Source of the DNA: Petrolisthes cinctipes
Lineage: Eukaryota > Arthropoda > Malacostraca > Decapoda > Porcellanidae
Length of the DNA stretch: 64,000 bases
NCBI GenBank assembly: GCA_033782935.1
Contig: JAWQEG010001441.1
Location: 62,001-126,000, forward strand
Reading direction: 5' to 3'
A program made the translations under genes and the position numbers. Positions 34,776 through 47,700 of the stretch are shown here, in pieces (within the stretch, counting starts at the first letter, position 1; each line of letters opens with the position of its first letter). The notes under the pieces were generated by a model. The model was given only the letters and a program-made list of their open reading frames with translations. It had not been told where the DNA came from and made no database searches.

Positions 34776-37700
34776 GTGTTAGAGTATTTTCAAAATACAT
34801 ACTCAAAACATACTGAAAATCGATCTTTTAGGTGCACAAAAGTCGATATGTGCATGCATCTTCAGTACCCATTTATATCTCAAATTCAGGCTCAAAACAC
34901 CCGAAAATTCAATATTTTGGGGTCCCAGAAGCAATCTGTACATGCCTACTCAGTGTTAGAGCATTTTCAAAATACAGGCCCAAAACATGCTGATAATCGA
35001 TATTTTATATGCCCAAAGTCAATATGTGCATGTATCTTCTGTACCCGTTTATATCTCAAATTCAAGCTCAAAACACCCGAAAATTCAATATTTTGGGGTC
35101 CCAGAAGCAATCTGTACATGCCTACACAGTGCTAGAATATTTTCAAAATATAGGCTAAAAACATGCTAAAAATCGATATTTTAGGTGCCAAAAAATCGAT
35201 ATCTCAAATTCAGTCCCAAAACACCCGAAAATTCGATATTTAGAGGTCCCAGAAGGTATCTGTACATGCCTACTCCTTGTTAGAGTATTTTCAACATACA
35301 GGCCAAAAACATACTGAAAATCGATCTTTTAGGTGCCAAAAAGTCGATATGTGCATGCATCTTCTGTACCCGTTTATATCTCAAATTCTGGCCCTAAACA
35401 CCCGAAAATTCGATATTTTGGGGTCCCAGAAGCGATCTGTACATGCCTACTCCGTGTCAGAGTATTTTCAAAATTCAGGCCCAAAACATGCTGAAAATCG
35501 ATATTTTTGGTGCCCAAAGTCAATATGTGCATGTATCTTCTGTACCCGTTTATATCTCAAATTCAGGCTCAAAACACCCGAAAATTCAATATTTTGGGGT
35601 CCCAGAAGCAATCTGTACATGCCTACTCAGTGCTAGAATATTTTCAAAATATAGGCTAAAAACATGCTAAAAATCGATCTTTTAGGTGCCAAAAAGTCGA
35701 TATCTCAAATTCAGTCCCAAAACACCCGAAAATTCGATATTTAGGGGTCTCAGAAGCAATCTGTACATGCCTACTCTGTGTTAGAGTATTTTCAAAATAC
35801 ATGCTCAAAAACATAGTGAAAATCGATCTTTTAGGTGCACAAAAGTCGATATGTGCATGCATCTTCAGTACCCGTTTATATCTCAAATTCAGGCTCAAAA
35901 CACCCGAAAATTCAATATTTTGGGGTCCCAGAAGCAATCTGTACATGCCTACTCAGTGTTAGAGTATTTTCAAAATACAGGCCCAAAACATGCTGAAAAT
36001 CGATATTTTTGGTGCCCAAAGTAAATATGTGCATGTATCTTCTGTACCCGTTTATATCTCAAATTCAGGCTCAAAACACCCGAAAATTCAATATTTTGGG
36101 GTCCCAGAAGCAATCTGTACATAGGCACTCAGTGCTAGAATATTTTCAAAATATAGGCTAAAAACATGCTAAAAATCGATCTTTTAGGTGCCAAAAAGTC
36201 GATATCTCAAATTCAGTCCAAAACACCCGAAAATTCGATATTTAGGGGTCCCAGAAGCGATCTGTACATGCCTACTCCGTGTTAGAGTATTTTCAAAATA
36301 CATGCTGAAAACATACTGAAAATCGATCTTTTAGGTGCACAAAAGTCGATGTGTGCATGCATCTTCAGTACCCGTTTATATCTCAAATTCAGGCTCAAAA
36401 CACCCGAAAATTCAATATTTTGGGGTCCCAGAAGCAATCTGTACATGCCTACTCAGTGTTAGAGTATTTTCAAAATACAGGCCCAAAACATGCTGAAAAT
36501 CGATATTTTAGATGCCCAAAGTCAATATGTGCATGTATCTTCTGTACCCGTTTATATCTCAAATTCAGGCTCAAAACACCCGAAAATTCAATATTTTGAG
36601 GTCCCAGAAGCAATCTGTACATGCCTACACAGTGCTAGAATATTTTCAAAATATAGGCTAAAAACATGCTAAAAATCGACATTTTAGGTGCCAAAAAATC
36701 GATATCTAAATTCAGTCCCAAAACACCCGAAAATTCGATATTTAGAGGTCCCAGAAGGTATCTGTACTTGCCTACTCCTTGTTAGAGTATTTTCAACATA
36801 CAGGCCAAAAACATACCGAAAATCGATCTTTTAGGTGCCCAAAAGTCGATATGTGCATGCATCTTCTGTACCCGTTTATATCTCAAATTCTGGCCCTAAA
36901 CACCCGAAAATTCGATATTTTGGGGTCCCAGAAGCGATCTGTACATGCCTACTCCGTGTTAGAGTATTTTCAAAATTCAGGACCAAAACATGCTGAAAAT
37001 CGATATTTTTGGTGCCCAAAGTCAATATGTGCATGTATCTTCTGTACCCGTTTATATCTCAAATTCAGGCTCAAAACACCCGAAAATTCAATATTTTGGG
37101 GTCCCAGAAGCAATCTGTACAGTGCTAGAATATTTTCAAAATATAGGCTAAAAACATGCTAATAATCGATCTTTTAGGTGCCAAAAAGTCGATATCTCAA
37201 ATTCAGTCCCAAAACACCCGAAAATTCAATATTTAGGGGTCCCAGAAGCGATCTGTACATGCCTACTCCGTGTTAGAGTATTTTCAAAATACATGCTCAA
37301 AACATACTGAAAATCGATCTTTTAGGTGCACAAAAGTCGATATGTGCATGCATCTTCAGTACCCGTTTATATCTCAAATTCAGGCTCAAAACACCCGAAA
37401 ATTCAATATTTTGGGGTCCCAAAAGCAATCTGTACATGCCTACTCAGTGTTAGAGTATTTTCAAAATTCAGGCCCAAAACATGCTGAAAATCGATATTTT
37501 TGGTGCCCAAAGTCAATATGTGCATGTATCTTCTGTACCCGTTTATATCTCAAATTCAGGCTCAAAACACCCGAAAATTCAATATTTTGGGGTCCCAGAA
37601 GCAATCTGTACATGCCTACACAGTGCTAGAATATTTTCAAAATATAGGCTAAAAACATGCTAAAAATCGATCTTTTAGGTGCCAAAAAGTCGATATCTCA

Positions 37701-40700
37701 AATTCAGTCCCAAAACACCCGAAAATTCGATATTTAGGGGTCCCAGAAGCGATCTGTACATGCCTACTCCGTGTTAGAGTATTTTTAAAATACATGCTCA
37801 AAACATACTGAAAATCGATCTTTTAGGTGCACAAAAGTCGATATGTGCTTGCATCTTCAGTACCCGTTTATATCTCAAATTCAGGCTCAAAACACCCGAA
37901 AATTCAATATTTTGGGGTCCCAGAAGCAATCTGTACATGCCTACTCAGTGTTAGAGTATTTTCAAAATACAGGCCCAAAACATGCTGAAAATCGATATTT
38001 TAGATGCCCAAAGTCAATATGTGCATGTATCTTCTGTACCTGTTTATATCTCAAATTCAGGCTCAAAACACCCGAAAATTCAATATTTTGGGGTCCCAGA
38101 AGCAATCTGTACATGCCTACACAGTGCTAGAATATTTTCAAAATATAGGCTAAAAACATGCTAAAAATCGACATTTTAGGTGCCAAAAAATCGATATATC
38201 AAATTCAGTCCCAAAACACCCGAAAATTCGATATTTAGAGATCCCAGAAGGTATCTGTACATGCCTACTCCTTGTTAGAGTATTTTCAACATACAGGCCA
38301 AAATCATACTGAAAATCGATATTTTAGGTGCCCAAAAGTCGATATGTGCATGCATCTTCTGTACCCGTTTATATCTCAAATTCTGGCCCTAAACACCCGA
38401 AAATTCGATATTTTGGGGTCCCAGAAGCGATCTGTACATGCCTACTCCGTGTTAGAGTATTTTCAAAAATTCAGGCCCAAAACATGCTGAAAATCGATAT
38501 TTTTGGTGCCCAAAGTCAATATGTGCATGTATCTTCTGTACCCGTTTATATCTCAAATTCAGGCTCAAAACACCCGAAAATTCAATATTTTGGGGTCCCA
38601 GAAGCAATCTGTACATGCTTACACAGTGCTAGAATATTTTCAAAATATAGGCTAAAAACATGCTAAAAATCGATCTTTTAGGTGCCAAAAAGTCGATATC
38701 TCAAATTCAGTCCCAAAACACCCGAAAATTCGATATTTAGGGGTCCCAGAAGCGATCTGTACATGCCTACTCCGTGTTAGAGTATTTTCAAAATACATGC
38801 TCAAAACATACTGAAAATCGATCTTTTAGGTGCACAAAAGTCGATATGTGCAAGCATCTTCAGTACCCGTTTATATCTCAAATTCAGGCTCAAAACACCC
38901 GAAAATTCAATATTTTGGGGTCCCAGAAGCAATCTGTACATGCCTACTCAGTGTTAGAGTATTTTCAAAATACAGGCCCAAAACATGCTGAAAATCGATA
39001 TTTTAGATGCCCAAAGTCAATATGTGCATGTATCTTCTGTACCCGTTTATATCTCAAATTCAGGCTCAAAACACCCGAAAATTCAATATTTTGGGGTCGC
39101 AGAAGCAATCTGTACATGCCTACACAGTGCTAAAATATTTTCAAAATATAGGCTAAAAACATGCTAAAAATCGACATTTTAGGTGCCAAAAAATCGATAT
39201 ATCAAATTCAGTCCCAAAACACCTGAAAATTCGATATTTAGAGGTCCCAGAAGGTATCTGTACATGCCTACTCCTTGTTAGAGTATTTTCAAAATACAGG
39301 CCAAAATCATACTGAAAATCGATCTTTTAGGTGCCCAAAAGTCGATATGTGCATGCATCTTCTGTACCCGTTTATATCTCAAATTCTGGCCCTAAACACC
39401 CGAAAATTCGATATTTTGGGGTCCCAGAAGCGATCTGTACATGCCTACTCAGTGTTAGAGTATTTTCAAAATTCAGGCCCAAAACATGCTGAAAATCGAT
39501 ATTTTTGGTGCCCAAAGTCAATATGTGCATGTATCTTCTGTACCCGTTTATATCTCAAATTCAGGCTCAAAACACCCGAAAATTCAATATTTTGGGGTCC
39601 CAGAAGCAATATGTACATGCCTACTCAGTGCTAGAATATTTTCAAAATATAGGCTAAAAAAATGCTAAAAATCGATCTTTTAGGTGCCAAAAAGTCGATA
39701 TCTCAAATTCAGTCCCAAAACACCCGAAAATTCGATATTTAGGGGTCCCAGAAGCGATCTGTACATGCCTACTCCGTGTTAGAGTATTTTCAACATACAG
39801 GCCAAAAACATACTGAAAATCGATCTTTTAGGTGCACAAAAGTCGATATGTGCAAGCATCTTCAGTACCCGTTTATATCTCAAATTCAGGCTCAAAACAC
39901 CCGAAAATTCAATATTTTGGGGTCCCAGAAGCAATCTGTACATGCCTACTCAGTGTTAGAGTATTTTCAAAATACAGGCCCAAAACATGCTGAAAATCGA
40001 TATTTTAGATGCCCAAAGTCAATATGTGCATGTATCTTCTGTAACCGTTTATATCTCAAATTCAGGCTCAAAACACCCGAAAATTCAATATTTTGGGGTC
40101 GCAGAAGCAATCTGTACATGCCTACACAGTACTAGAATATTTTCAAAATATAGGCTAAAAACATGCTAAAAATCGACATTTTAGGTGCCAAAAAGTCGAT
40201 ATCTCAAATTCAGTCCCAAAACACCCGAAAATTCGATATTTAGAGGTCCCAGAAGGTATCTGTACATGCCTACTCCGTGTTAGAGTATTTTCAAAATACA
40301 GGCCAAAAACATACCGAAAATCGATCTTTTAGGTGCCCAAAAGTCGATATGTGCATGCATCTTCTGTACCCGTTTATATCTCAAATTCTGGCCCTAAACA
40401 CCCGAAAATTCGATATTTTGGGGTCCCAGAAGCGATCTGTACATGCCTACTCAGTGCTAGAGTATTTTCAAAATACAGGCCCAAAACATGCTAAAAATCG
40501 ATATTTTTGGTGCCCAAAGTCAATATGTGCATGTATCTTCTGTACCCGTTTATATCTCAAATTCAGGCTCAAAACACCCGAAAAATCAATATTTTGGGGT
40601 CCCAGAAGCAATCTGTACATGCCTACTCAGTGCTAGAATATTTTCAAAATATAGGCTAAAAACATGCTAAAAATCGATCTTTTAGGTGCCAAAAAGTCGA

Positions 40701-42782
40701 TATCTCAAATTCAGTCCCAAAACACCCGAAAATTCGATATTTAGGGGTCCCAGAAGCGATCTGTACATGCCTACTCCGTGTTAGAGTATTTTTAAAATAC
40801 ATGCTCAAAACATACTGAAAATCGATCTTTTAGGTGCACAAAAGTCGATATGTGCTTGCATCTTCAGTACCCGTTTATATCTCAAATTCAGGCTCAAAAC
40901 ACCCGAAAATTCAATATTTTGGGGTCCCAGAAGCAATCTGTACATGCCTACTCAGTGTTAGAGTATTTTCAAAATACAGGCCCAAAACATGCTGAAAATC
41001 GATATTTTAGATGCCCAAAGTCAATATGTGCATGTATCTTCTGTACCCGTTTATATCTCAAATTCAGGCTCAAAACACCCGAAAATTCAATATTTTGGGG
41101 TCCCAGAAGCAATCTGTACATGCCTACACAGTGCTAGAATATTTTCAAAATATAGGCTAAAAACATGCTAAAAATCGACATTTTAGGTGCCAAAAAATCG
41201 ATATATCAAATTCAGTCCCAAAACACCCGAAAATTCGATATTTAGAGATCCCAGAAGGTATCTGTACATGCCTACTCCTTGTTAGAGTATTTTCAACATA
41301 CAGGCCAAAATCATACTGAAAATCGATCTTTTAGGTGCCCAAAAGTCGATATGTGCATGCATCTTCTGTACCCGTTTATATCTCAAATTCTGGCCCTAAA
41401 CACCCGAAAATTCGATATTTTGGGGTCCCAGAAGCGATCTGTACATGCCTACTCAGTGTTAGAGTATTTTCAAAATTCAGGCCCAAAACATGCTGAAAAT
41501 CGATATTTTTGGTGCCCAAAGTCAATATGTGCATGTATCTTCTGTACCCGTTTATATCTCAAATTCAGGCTCAAAACACCCGAAAATTCAATATTTTGGG
41601 GTCCCAGAAGCAATATGTACATGCCTACTCAGTGCTAGAATATTTTCAAAATATAGGCTAAAAAAATGCTAAAAATCGATCTTTTAGGTGCCAAAAAGTC
41701 GATATCTCAAATTCAGTCCCAAAACACCCGAAAATTCGATATTTATGGGTCCCAGAAGCGATCTGTACATGCCTACTCCGTGTTAGAGTATTTTCAAAAT
41801 ACATGCTCAAAACATACTGAAAATCGATCTTTTAGGTGCACAAAAGTCGATATGTGCAAGCATCTTCAGTACCCGTTTATATATCAAATTCAGGCTCAAA
41901 ACACCCGAAAATTCAATATTTTGGGGTCCCAGAAGCAATCTGTACATGCCTACTCAGTGTTAAGAGTATTTTCAAAATACAGGCCCAAAACATGCTGAAA
42001 ATCGATATTTTAGATGCCCAAAGTCAATATGTGCATGTATCTTCTGTACCCGTTTATATCTCAAATTCAGGCTCAAAACACCCGAAAATTCAATATTTTG
42101 GGGTCGCAGAAGCAATCTGTACATGCCTACACAGTACTAGAATATTTTCAAAATATAGGCTAAAAACATGCTAAAAATCGACATTTTAGGTGCCAAAAAA
42201 TCGATATCTCAAATTCAGTCCCAAAACACCCGAAAATTCGATATTTAGAGGTCCCAGAAGGTATCTGTACATGCCTACTCCGTGTTAGAGTATTTTCAAA
42301 ATACAGGCCAAAAACATACCGAAAATCGATCTTTTAGGTGCCCAAAAGTCGATATGTGCATGCATCTTCTGTACCCGTTTATATCTCAAATTCTGGCCCT
42401 AAACACCCGAAAATTCGATATTTTGGGGTCCCAGAAGCGATCTGTACATGCCTACTCAGTGCTAGAGTATTTTCAAAATACAGGCCCAAAACATGCTAAA
42501 AATAAATATTTTAGATGCCCAAAGTCAATATGTGCATGTATCTTCTGTACCCGTTTATATCTCAAATTCAGGCTCAAAACACCCGAAAAATCAATATTTT
42601 GGGGTCCCAGAAGCAATCTGTACATGCCTACTCAGTGCTAGAATATTTTCAAAATATAGGCTAAAAACATGCTAAAAATCGATCTTTTAGGTGCCAAAAA
42701 GTCGATATCTCAAATTCAGTCCCAAAACACCCGAAAATTCGATATTTAGGGGTCCCAGAAGCGATCTGTACATGCCTACTCC

Positions 42783-43106
42783 GTGTTAGAGTATTTTCAA
42801 AATACAGGCCCAAAACATGCTGAAAATCGATATTTTAGATGCCCAAAGTCAATATGTAGCTGTATCTTCTGTACCCGTTTATATCACAAATTCAGGCTGA
42901 AAACACCCGAAAATTCAATATTTTGGGGTCCCAGAAGCAATCTGTACATGCCTACACAGTGCTAGAATATTTTCAAAATATAGGCTAAAAACATGCTAAA
43001 AATCGACATTTTAGGTGCCAAAAACTCGATATCTCAAATTCAGTCCCAAAACACCCGAAAATTCGATATTTAGAGGTCCCAGAAGGTATCTGTACATGCC
43101 TACTCC
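42783..43106 (+). repeat. B2-C2 dimer lacking its A unit (copy 2)
   Basis: Same 324-bp dimer as at 33448, offset 9335, with the same private variants. Confidence 0.87.
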
Positions 43107-43784
43107 GTGTTAGAGTATTTTCAACATACAGGCCAAAAACATACTGAAAATCGATCTTTTAGGTGCCCAAAATTCGATATGTGCATGCATCTTCTGTACC
43201 CGTTTATATCTCAAATTCTGGCCCTAAACACCCGAAAATTCGATATTTTGGGGTCCCAGAAGCGATCTGTACATGCCTACTCCGTGTTAGAGTATTTTCA
43301 AAATTCAGGCCCAAAACATGCTGAAAATCGATCTTTTAGGTGCACAAAAGTCGATATGTGCATGCATCTTCAGTACCCGTTTATATCTCAAATTCAGGCT
43401 CAAAACACCCGAAAATTCAATATTTTGGGGTCCCAGAAGGAATCTGTACATGCCTATTCAGTGTTAGAGTATTTTCAAAATACAGGCCCAAAACATACTG
43501 ATAATCGATATTTTAGATGCCCAAAGTCAATATGTGCATGTATCTTCTGTACCCGTTTATATCTCAAATTCAGGCTCAAAACACCCGAAAATTCAATATT
43601 TTGGGGTCCCAGAAGCAATCTGTACATGCCTACACAGTGCTAGAATATTTTAAAAATATAGGCTAAAAACATGCTAAAAATCGACATTTTAGGTTCCAAA
43701 AAATCGATATCACAAATTCAGTCCCAAAACACCCGAAAATTCGATATTTAGAGGTCCCAGAAGGTATCTGTACTTGCCTACTCC
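43107..43784 (+). repeat. 678-bp 4-mer HOR variant, copy 3
   Basis: Offset 9335 from the copy at 33772, with the same hybrid and the same C2 variants; TTTGGGGTCCC at 43429 is the ancestral state. Confidence 0.87.
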
Positions 43785-45789
43785 TTGTTAGAGTATTTTC
43801 AACATACAGGCCAAAAACATACTGAAAATCGATGTTTTAGGTGCCCAAAAGTCGATATGTGCATGCATCTTCTGTACCCGTTTATATCTCAAATTCTGGC
43901 CCTAAACACCCGAAAATTCGATATTTTGGGGTCCCAGCAGCGATCTGTACATGCCTACTCCGTGTTAGAGTATTTTCAAAATTCAGGCCCAAAACATGCT
44001 GAAAATCGATATTTTTGGTGCCCAAAGTCAATATGTGCATGTATCTTCTGTACCCGTTTATATCTCAAATTCAGGCTCAAAACACCCGAAAATTCAATAT
44101 TTTGGGGTCCCAGAAGCAATCTGTACATGCCTACTCAGTGCTAGAATATTTTCAAAATATAGGCTAAAAACATGCTAAAAATCGATCTTTTAGGTGCCAA
44201 AAAGTCGATATCTCAAATTCAGTCCCAAAACACCCGAAAATTCGATATTTAGGGGTCCCAGAAGCGATCTGTACATGCCTACTCCGTGTTAGAGTATTTT
44301 CAAAATACATACTCAAAACATACTGAAAATCGATCTTTTAGGTGCACAAAAGTCGATATGTGCATGCATCTTCAGTACCCATTTATATCTCAAATTCAGG
44401 CTCAAAACACCCGAAAATTCAATATTTTGGGGTCCCAGAAGCAATCTGTACATGCCTACTCAGTGTTAGAGCATTTTCAAAATACAGGCCCAAAACATGC
44501 TGATAATCGATATTTTATATGCCCAAAGTCAATATGTGCATGTATCTTCTGTACCCGTTTATATCTCAAATTCAAGCTCAAAACACCCGAAAATTCAATA
44601 TTTTGGGGTCCCAGAAGCAATCTGTACATGCCTACACAGTGCTAGAATATTTTCAAAATATAGGCTAAAAACATGCTAAAAATCGATATTTTAGGTGCCA
44701 AAAAATCGATATCTCAAATTCAGTCCCAAAACACCCGAAAATTCGATATTTAGAGGTCCCAGAAGGTATCTGTACATGCCTACTCCTTGTTAGAGTATTT
44801 TCAACATACAGGCCAAAAACATACTGAAAATCGATCTTTTAGGTGCCAAAAAGTCGATATGTGCATGCATCTTCTGTACCCGTTTATATCTCAAATTCTG
44901 GCCCTAAACACCCGAAAATTCGATATTTTGGGGTCCCAGAAGCGATCTGTACATGCCTACTCCGTGTCAGAGTATTTTCAAAATTCAGGCCCAAAACATG
45001 CTGAAAATCGATATTTTTGGTGCCCAAAGTCAATATGTGCATGTATCTTCTGTACCCGTTTATATCTCAAATTCAGGCTCAAAACACCCGAAAATTCAAT
45101 ATTTTGGGGTCCCAGAAGCAATCTGTACATGCCTACTCAGTGCTAGAATATTTTCAAAATATAGGCTAAAAACATGCTAAAAATCGATCTTTTAGGTGCC
45201 AAAAAGTCGATATCTCAAATTCAGTCCCAAAACACCCGAAAATTCGATATTTAGGGGTCTCAGAAGCAATCTGTACATGCCTACTCTGTGTTAGAGTATT
45301 TTCAAAATACATGCTCAAAAACATACTGAAAATCGATCTTTTAGGTGCACAAAAGTCGATATGTGCATGCATCTTCAGTACCCGTTTATATCTCAAATTC
45401 AGGCTCAAAACACCCGAAAATTCAATATTTTGGGGTCCCAGAAGCAATCTGTACATGCCTACTCAGTGTTAGAGTATTTTCAAAATACAGGCCCAAAACA
45501 TGCTGAAAATCGATATTTTTGGTGCCCAAAGTAAATATGTGCATGTATCTTCTGTACCCGTTTATATCTCAAATTCAGGCTCAAAACACCCGAAAATTCA
45601 ATATTTTGGGGTCCCAGAAGCAATCTGTACATAGGCACTCAGTGCTAGAATATTTTCAAAATATAGGCTAAAAACATGCTAAAAATCGATCTTTTAGGTG
45701 CCAAAAAGTCGATATCTCAAATTCAGTCCCAAAACACCCGAAAATTCGATATTTAGGGGTCCCAGAAGCGATCTGTACATGCCTACTCC

Positions 45790-47700
45790 GTGTTAGAGTA
45801 TTTTCAAAATACATGCTCAAAACATACTGAAAATCGATCCTTTAGGTGCACAAAAGTCGATGTGTGCATGCATCTTCAGTACCCGTTTATATCTCAAATT
45901 CAGGCTCAAAACACCCGAAAATTCAATATTTTGGGGTCCCAGAAGCAATCTGTACATGCCTACTCAGTGTTAGAGTATTTTCAAAATACAGGCCCAAAAC
46001 ATGCTGAAAATCGATATTTTAGATGCCCAAAGTCAATATGTGCATGTATCTTCTGTACCCGTTTATATCTCAAATTCAGGCTCAAAACACCCGAAAATTC
46101 AATATTTTGAGGTCCCAGAAGCAATCTGTACATGCCTACACAGTGCTAGAATATTTTCAAAATATAGGCTAAAAACATGCTAAAAATCGACATTTTAGGT
46201 GACAAAAAATCGATATCTAAATTCAGTCCCAAAACACCCGAAAATTCGATATTTAGAGGTCCCAGAAGGTATCTGTACTTGCCTACTCCTTGTTAGAGTA
46301 TTTTCAACATACAGGCCAAAAACATAATGAAAATCGATCTTTTAGGTGCCCAAAAGTCGATATGTGCATGCATCTTCTGTACCCGTTTATATCTCAAATT
46401 CTGGCCCTAAACACCCGAAAATTCGATATTTTGGGGTCCCAGAAGCGATCTGTACATGCCTACTCCGTGTTAGAGTATTTTCAAAATTCAGGCCCAAAAC
46501 ATGCTGAAAATCGATATTTTTGGTGCCCAAAGTCATTATGTGCATGTATCTTCTGTACCCGTTTATATCTCAAATTCAGGCTCAAAACACCCGAAAATTC
46601 AATATTTTGGGGTCCCAGAAGCAATCTGTACAGTGCTAGAATATTTTCAAAATATAGGCTAAAAACATGCTAATAATCGATCTTTTAGGTGCCAAAAAGT
46701 CGATATCTCAAATTCAGTCCCAAAACACCCGAAAATTCAATATTAAGGGGTCCCAGAAGCGATCTGTACATGCCTACTCCGTGTTAGAGTATTTTCAAAA
46801 TACATGCTCAAAACATACTGAAAATCGATCTTTTAGGTGCACAAAAGTCGATATGTGCATGCATCTTCAGTACCCGTTTATATCTCAAATTCAGGCTCAA
46901 AACACCCGAAAATTCAATATTTTGGGGTCCCAAAAGCAATCTGTACATGCCTACTCAGTGTTAGAGTATTTTCAAAATTCAGGCCCAAAACATGCTGAAA
47001 ATCGATATTTTTGGTGCCCAAAGTCAATATGTGCATGTATCTTCTGTACCCGTTTATATCTCAAATTCAGGCTCAAAACACCCGAAAATTCAATATTTTG
47101 GGGTCCCAGAAGCAATCTGTACATGCCTACACAGTGCTAGAATATTTTCAAAATATAGGCTAAAAACATGCTAAAAATCGATCTTTTATGTGCCAAAAAG
47201 TCGATATCTCAAATTCAGTCCCAAAACACCCGAAAATTCGATATTTAGGGGTCCCAGAAGCGATCTGTACATGCCTACTCCGTGTTAGAGTATTTTTAAA
47301 ATACATGCTCAAAACATACTGAAAATCGATCTTTTAGGTGCACAAAAGTCGATATGTGCTTGCATCTTCAGTACCCGTTTATATCTCAAATTCAGGCTCA
47401 AAACACCCGAAAATTCAATATTTTGGGGTCCCAGAAGCAATCTGTACATGCCTACTCAGTGTTAGAGTATTTTCAAAATACAGGCCCAAAACATGCTGAA
47501 AATCGATATTTTAGATGCCCAAAGTCAATATGTGCATGTATCTTTTGTACCCGTTTATATCTCAAATTCAGGCTCAAAACACCCAAAAATTCAATATTTT
47601 GGGGTCCCAGAAGCAATCTGTACATGCCTACACAGTGCTAGAATATTTTCAAAATATAGGCTAAAAACATGCTAAAAATCGACATTTTAGGTGCCAAAAA
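45790..47700 (+). repeat. Start of a third super-repeat copy
   Basis: Blocks at 45790, 46290, 46780 and 47281 match 36279, 36779, 37270 and 37771 with offset 9510/9511, including TTTTGAGGTCCC, the 10-bp deletion at 46631 and TATTTTTAAAATACATGC. This copy has more private changes than the first two (e.g. GTGACAAAAAATCG at 46201, AGTCATTATG at 46533, TATTAAGGGG at 46742). Matching ends within the C2 unit near 47641-47782, where AGCCCCAAAAC and TATTTAAAGGTCCC appear. Confidence 0.85.

Larger units (their letters stand above)
26944..36278 (+). repeat. 9.3-kb super-repeat, copy 1 (9335 bp)
   Basis: Block starts: 26944, 27444, 27935, 28436, 28937, 29439, 29940, 30441, 30942, 31443, 31944, 32445, 32947 (trimers), 33448 (B2-C2 dimer), 33772 (4-mer), 34450 (A1-C dimer), 34776, 35277, 35778. 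Nearly every base recurs 9335 bp downstream up to about 34627, then 9510 bp downstream. Private markers shared by both copies include CATGCTGAAAACATAC near 26967/36302, GTGCTTGCATC near 28512/37847, TATTTTTAAAATACATGC and TATGTAGCTGTATC near 33520/42855. Confidence 0.9.
36279..45789 (+). repeat. 9.5-kb super-repeat, copy 2 (9511 bp)
   Basis: Block starts: 36279, 36779, 37270, 37771, 38272, 38774, 39275, 39776, 40277, 40778, 41279, 41780, 42282, 42783, 43107, 43785, 44286, 44787, 45288. The extra length over copy 1 comes from a complete B1 monomer at 43962-44137, one A fewer at the A1 unit of 43785, and one extra C (CAGTCCCAAAAC near 45726 against CAGTCCAAAAC near 36214). Substitutions I saw against copy 1 include 40195 (G for A), 41186 (G for A), 41746 (T for G), 43429 (G for T), 43834 (G for C) and 45326 (C for G). 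Confidence 0.9.
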
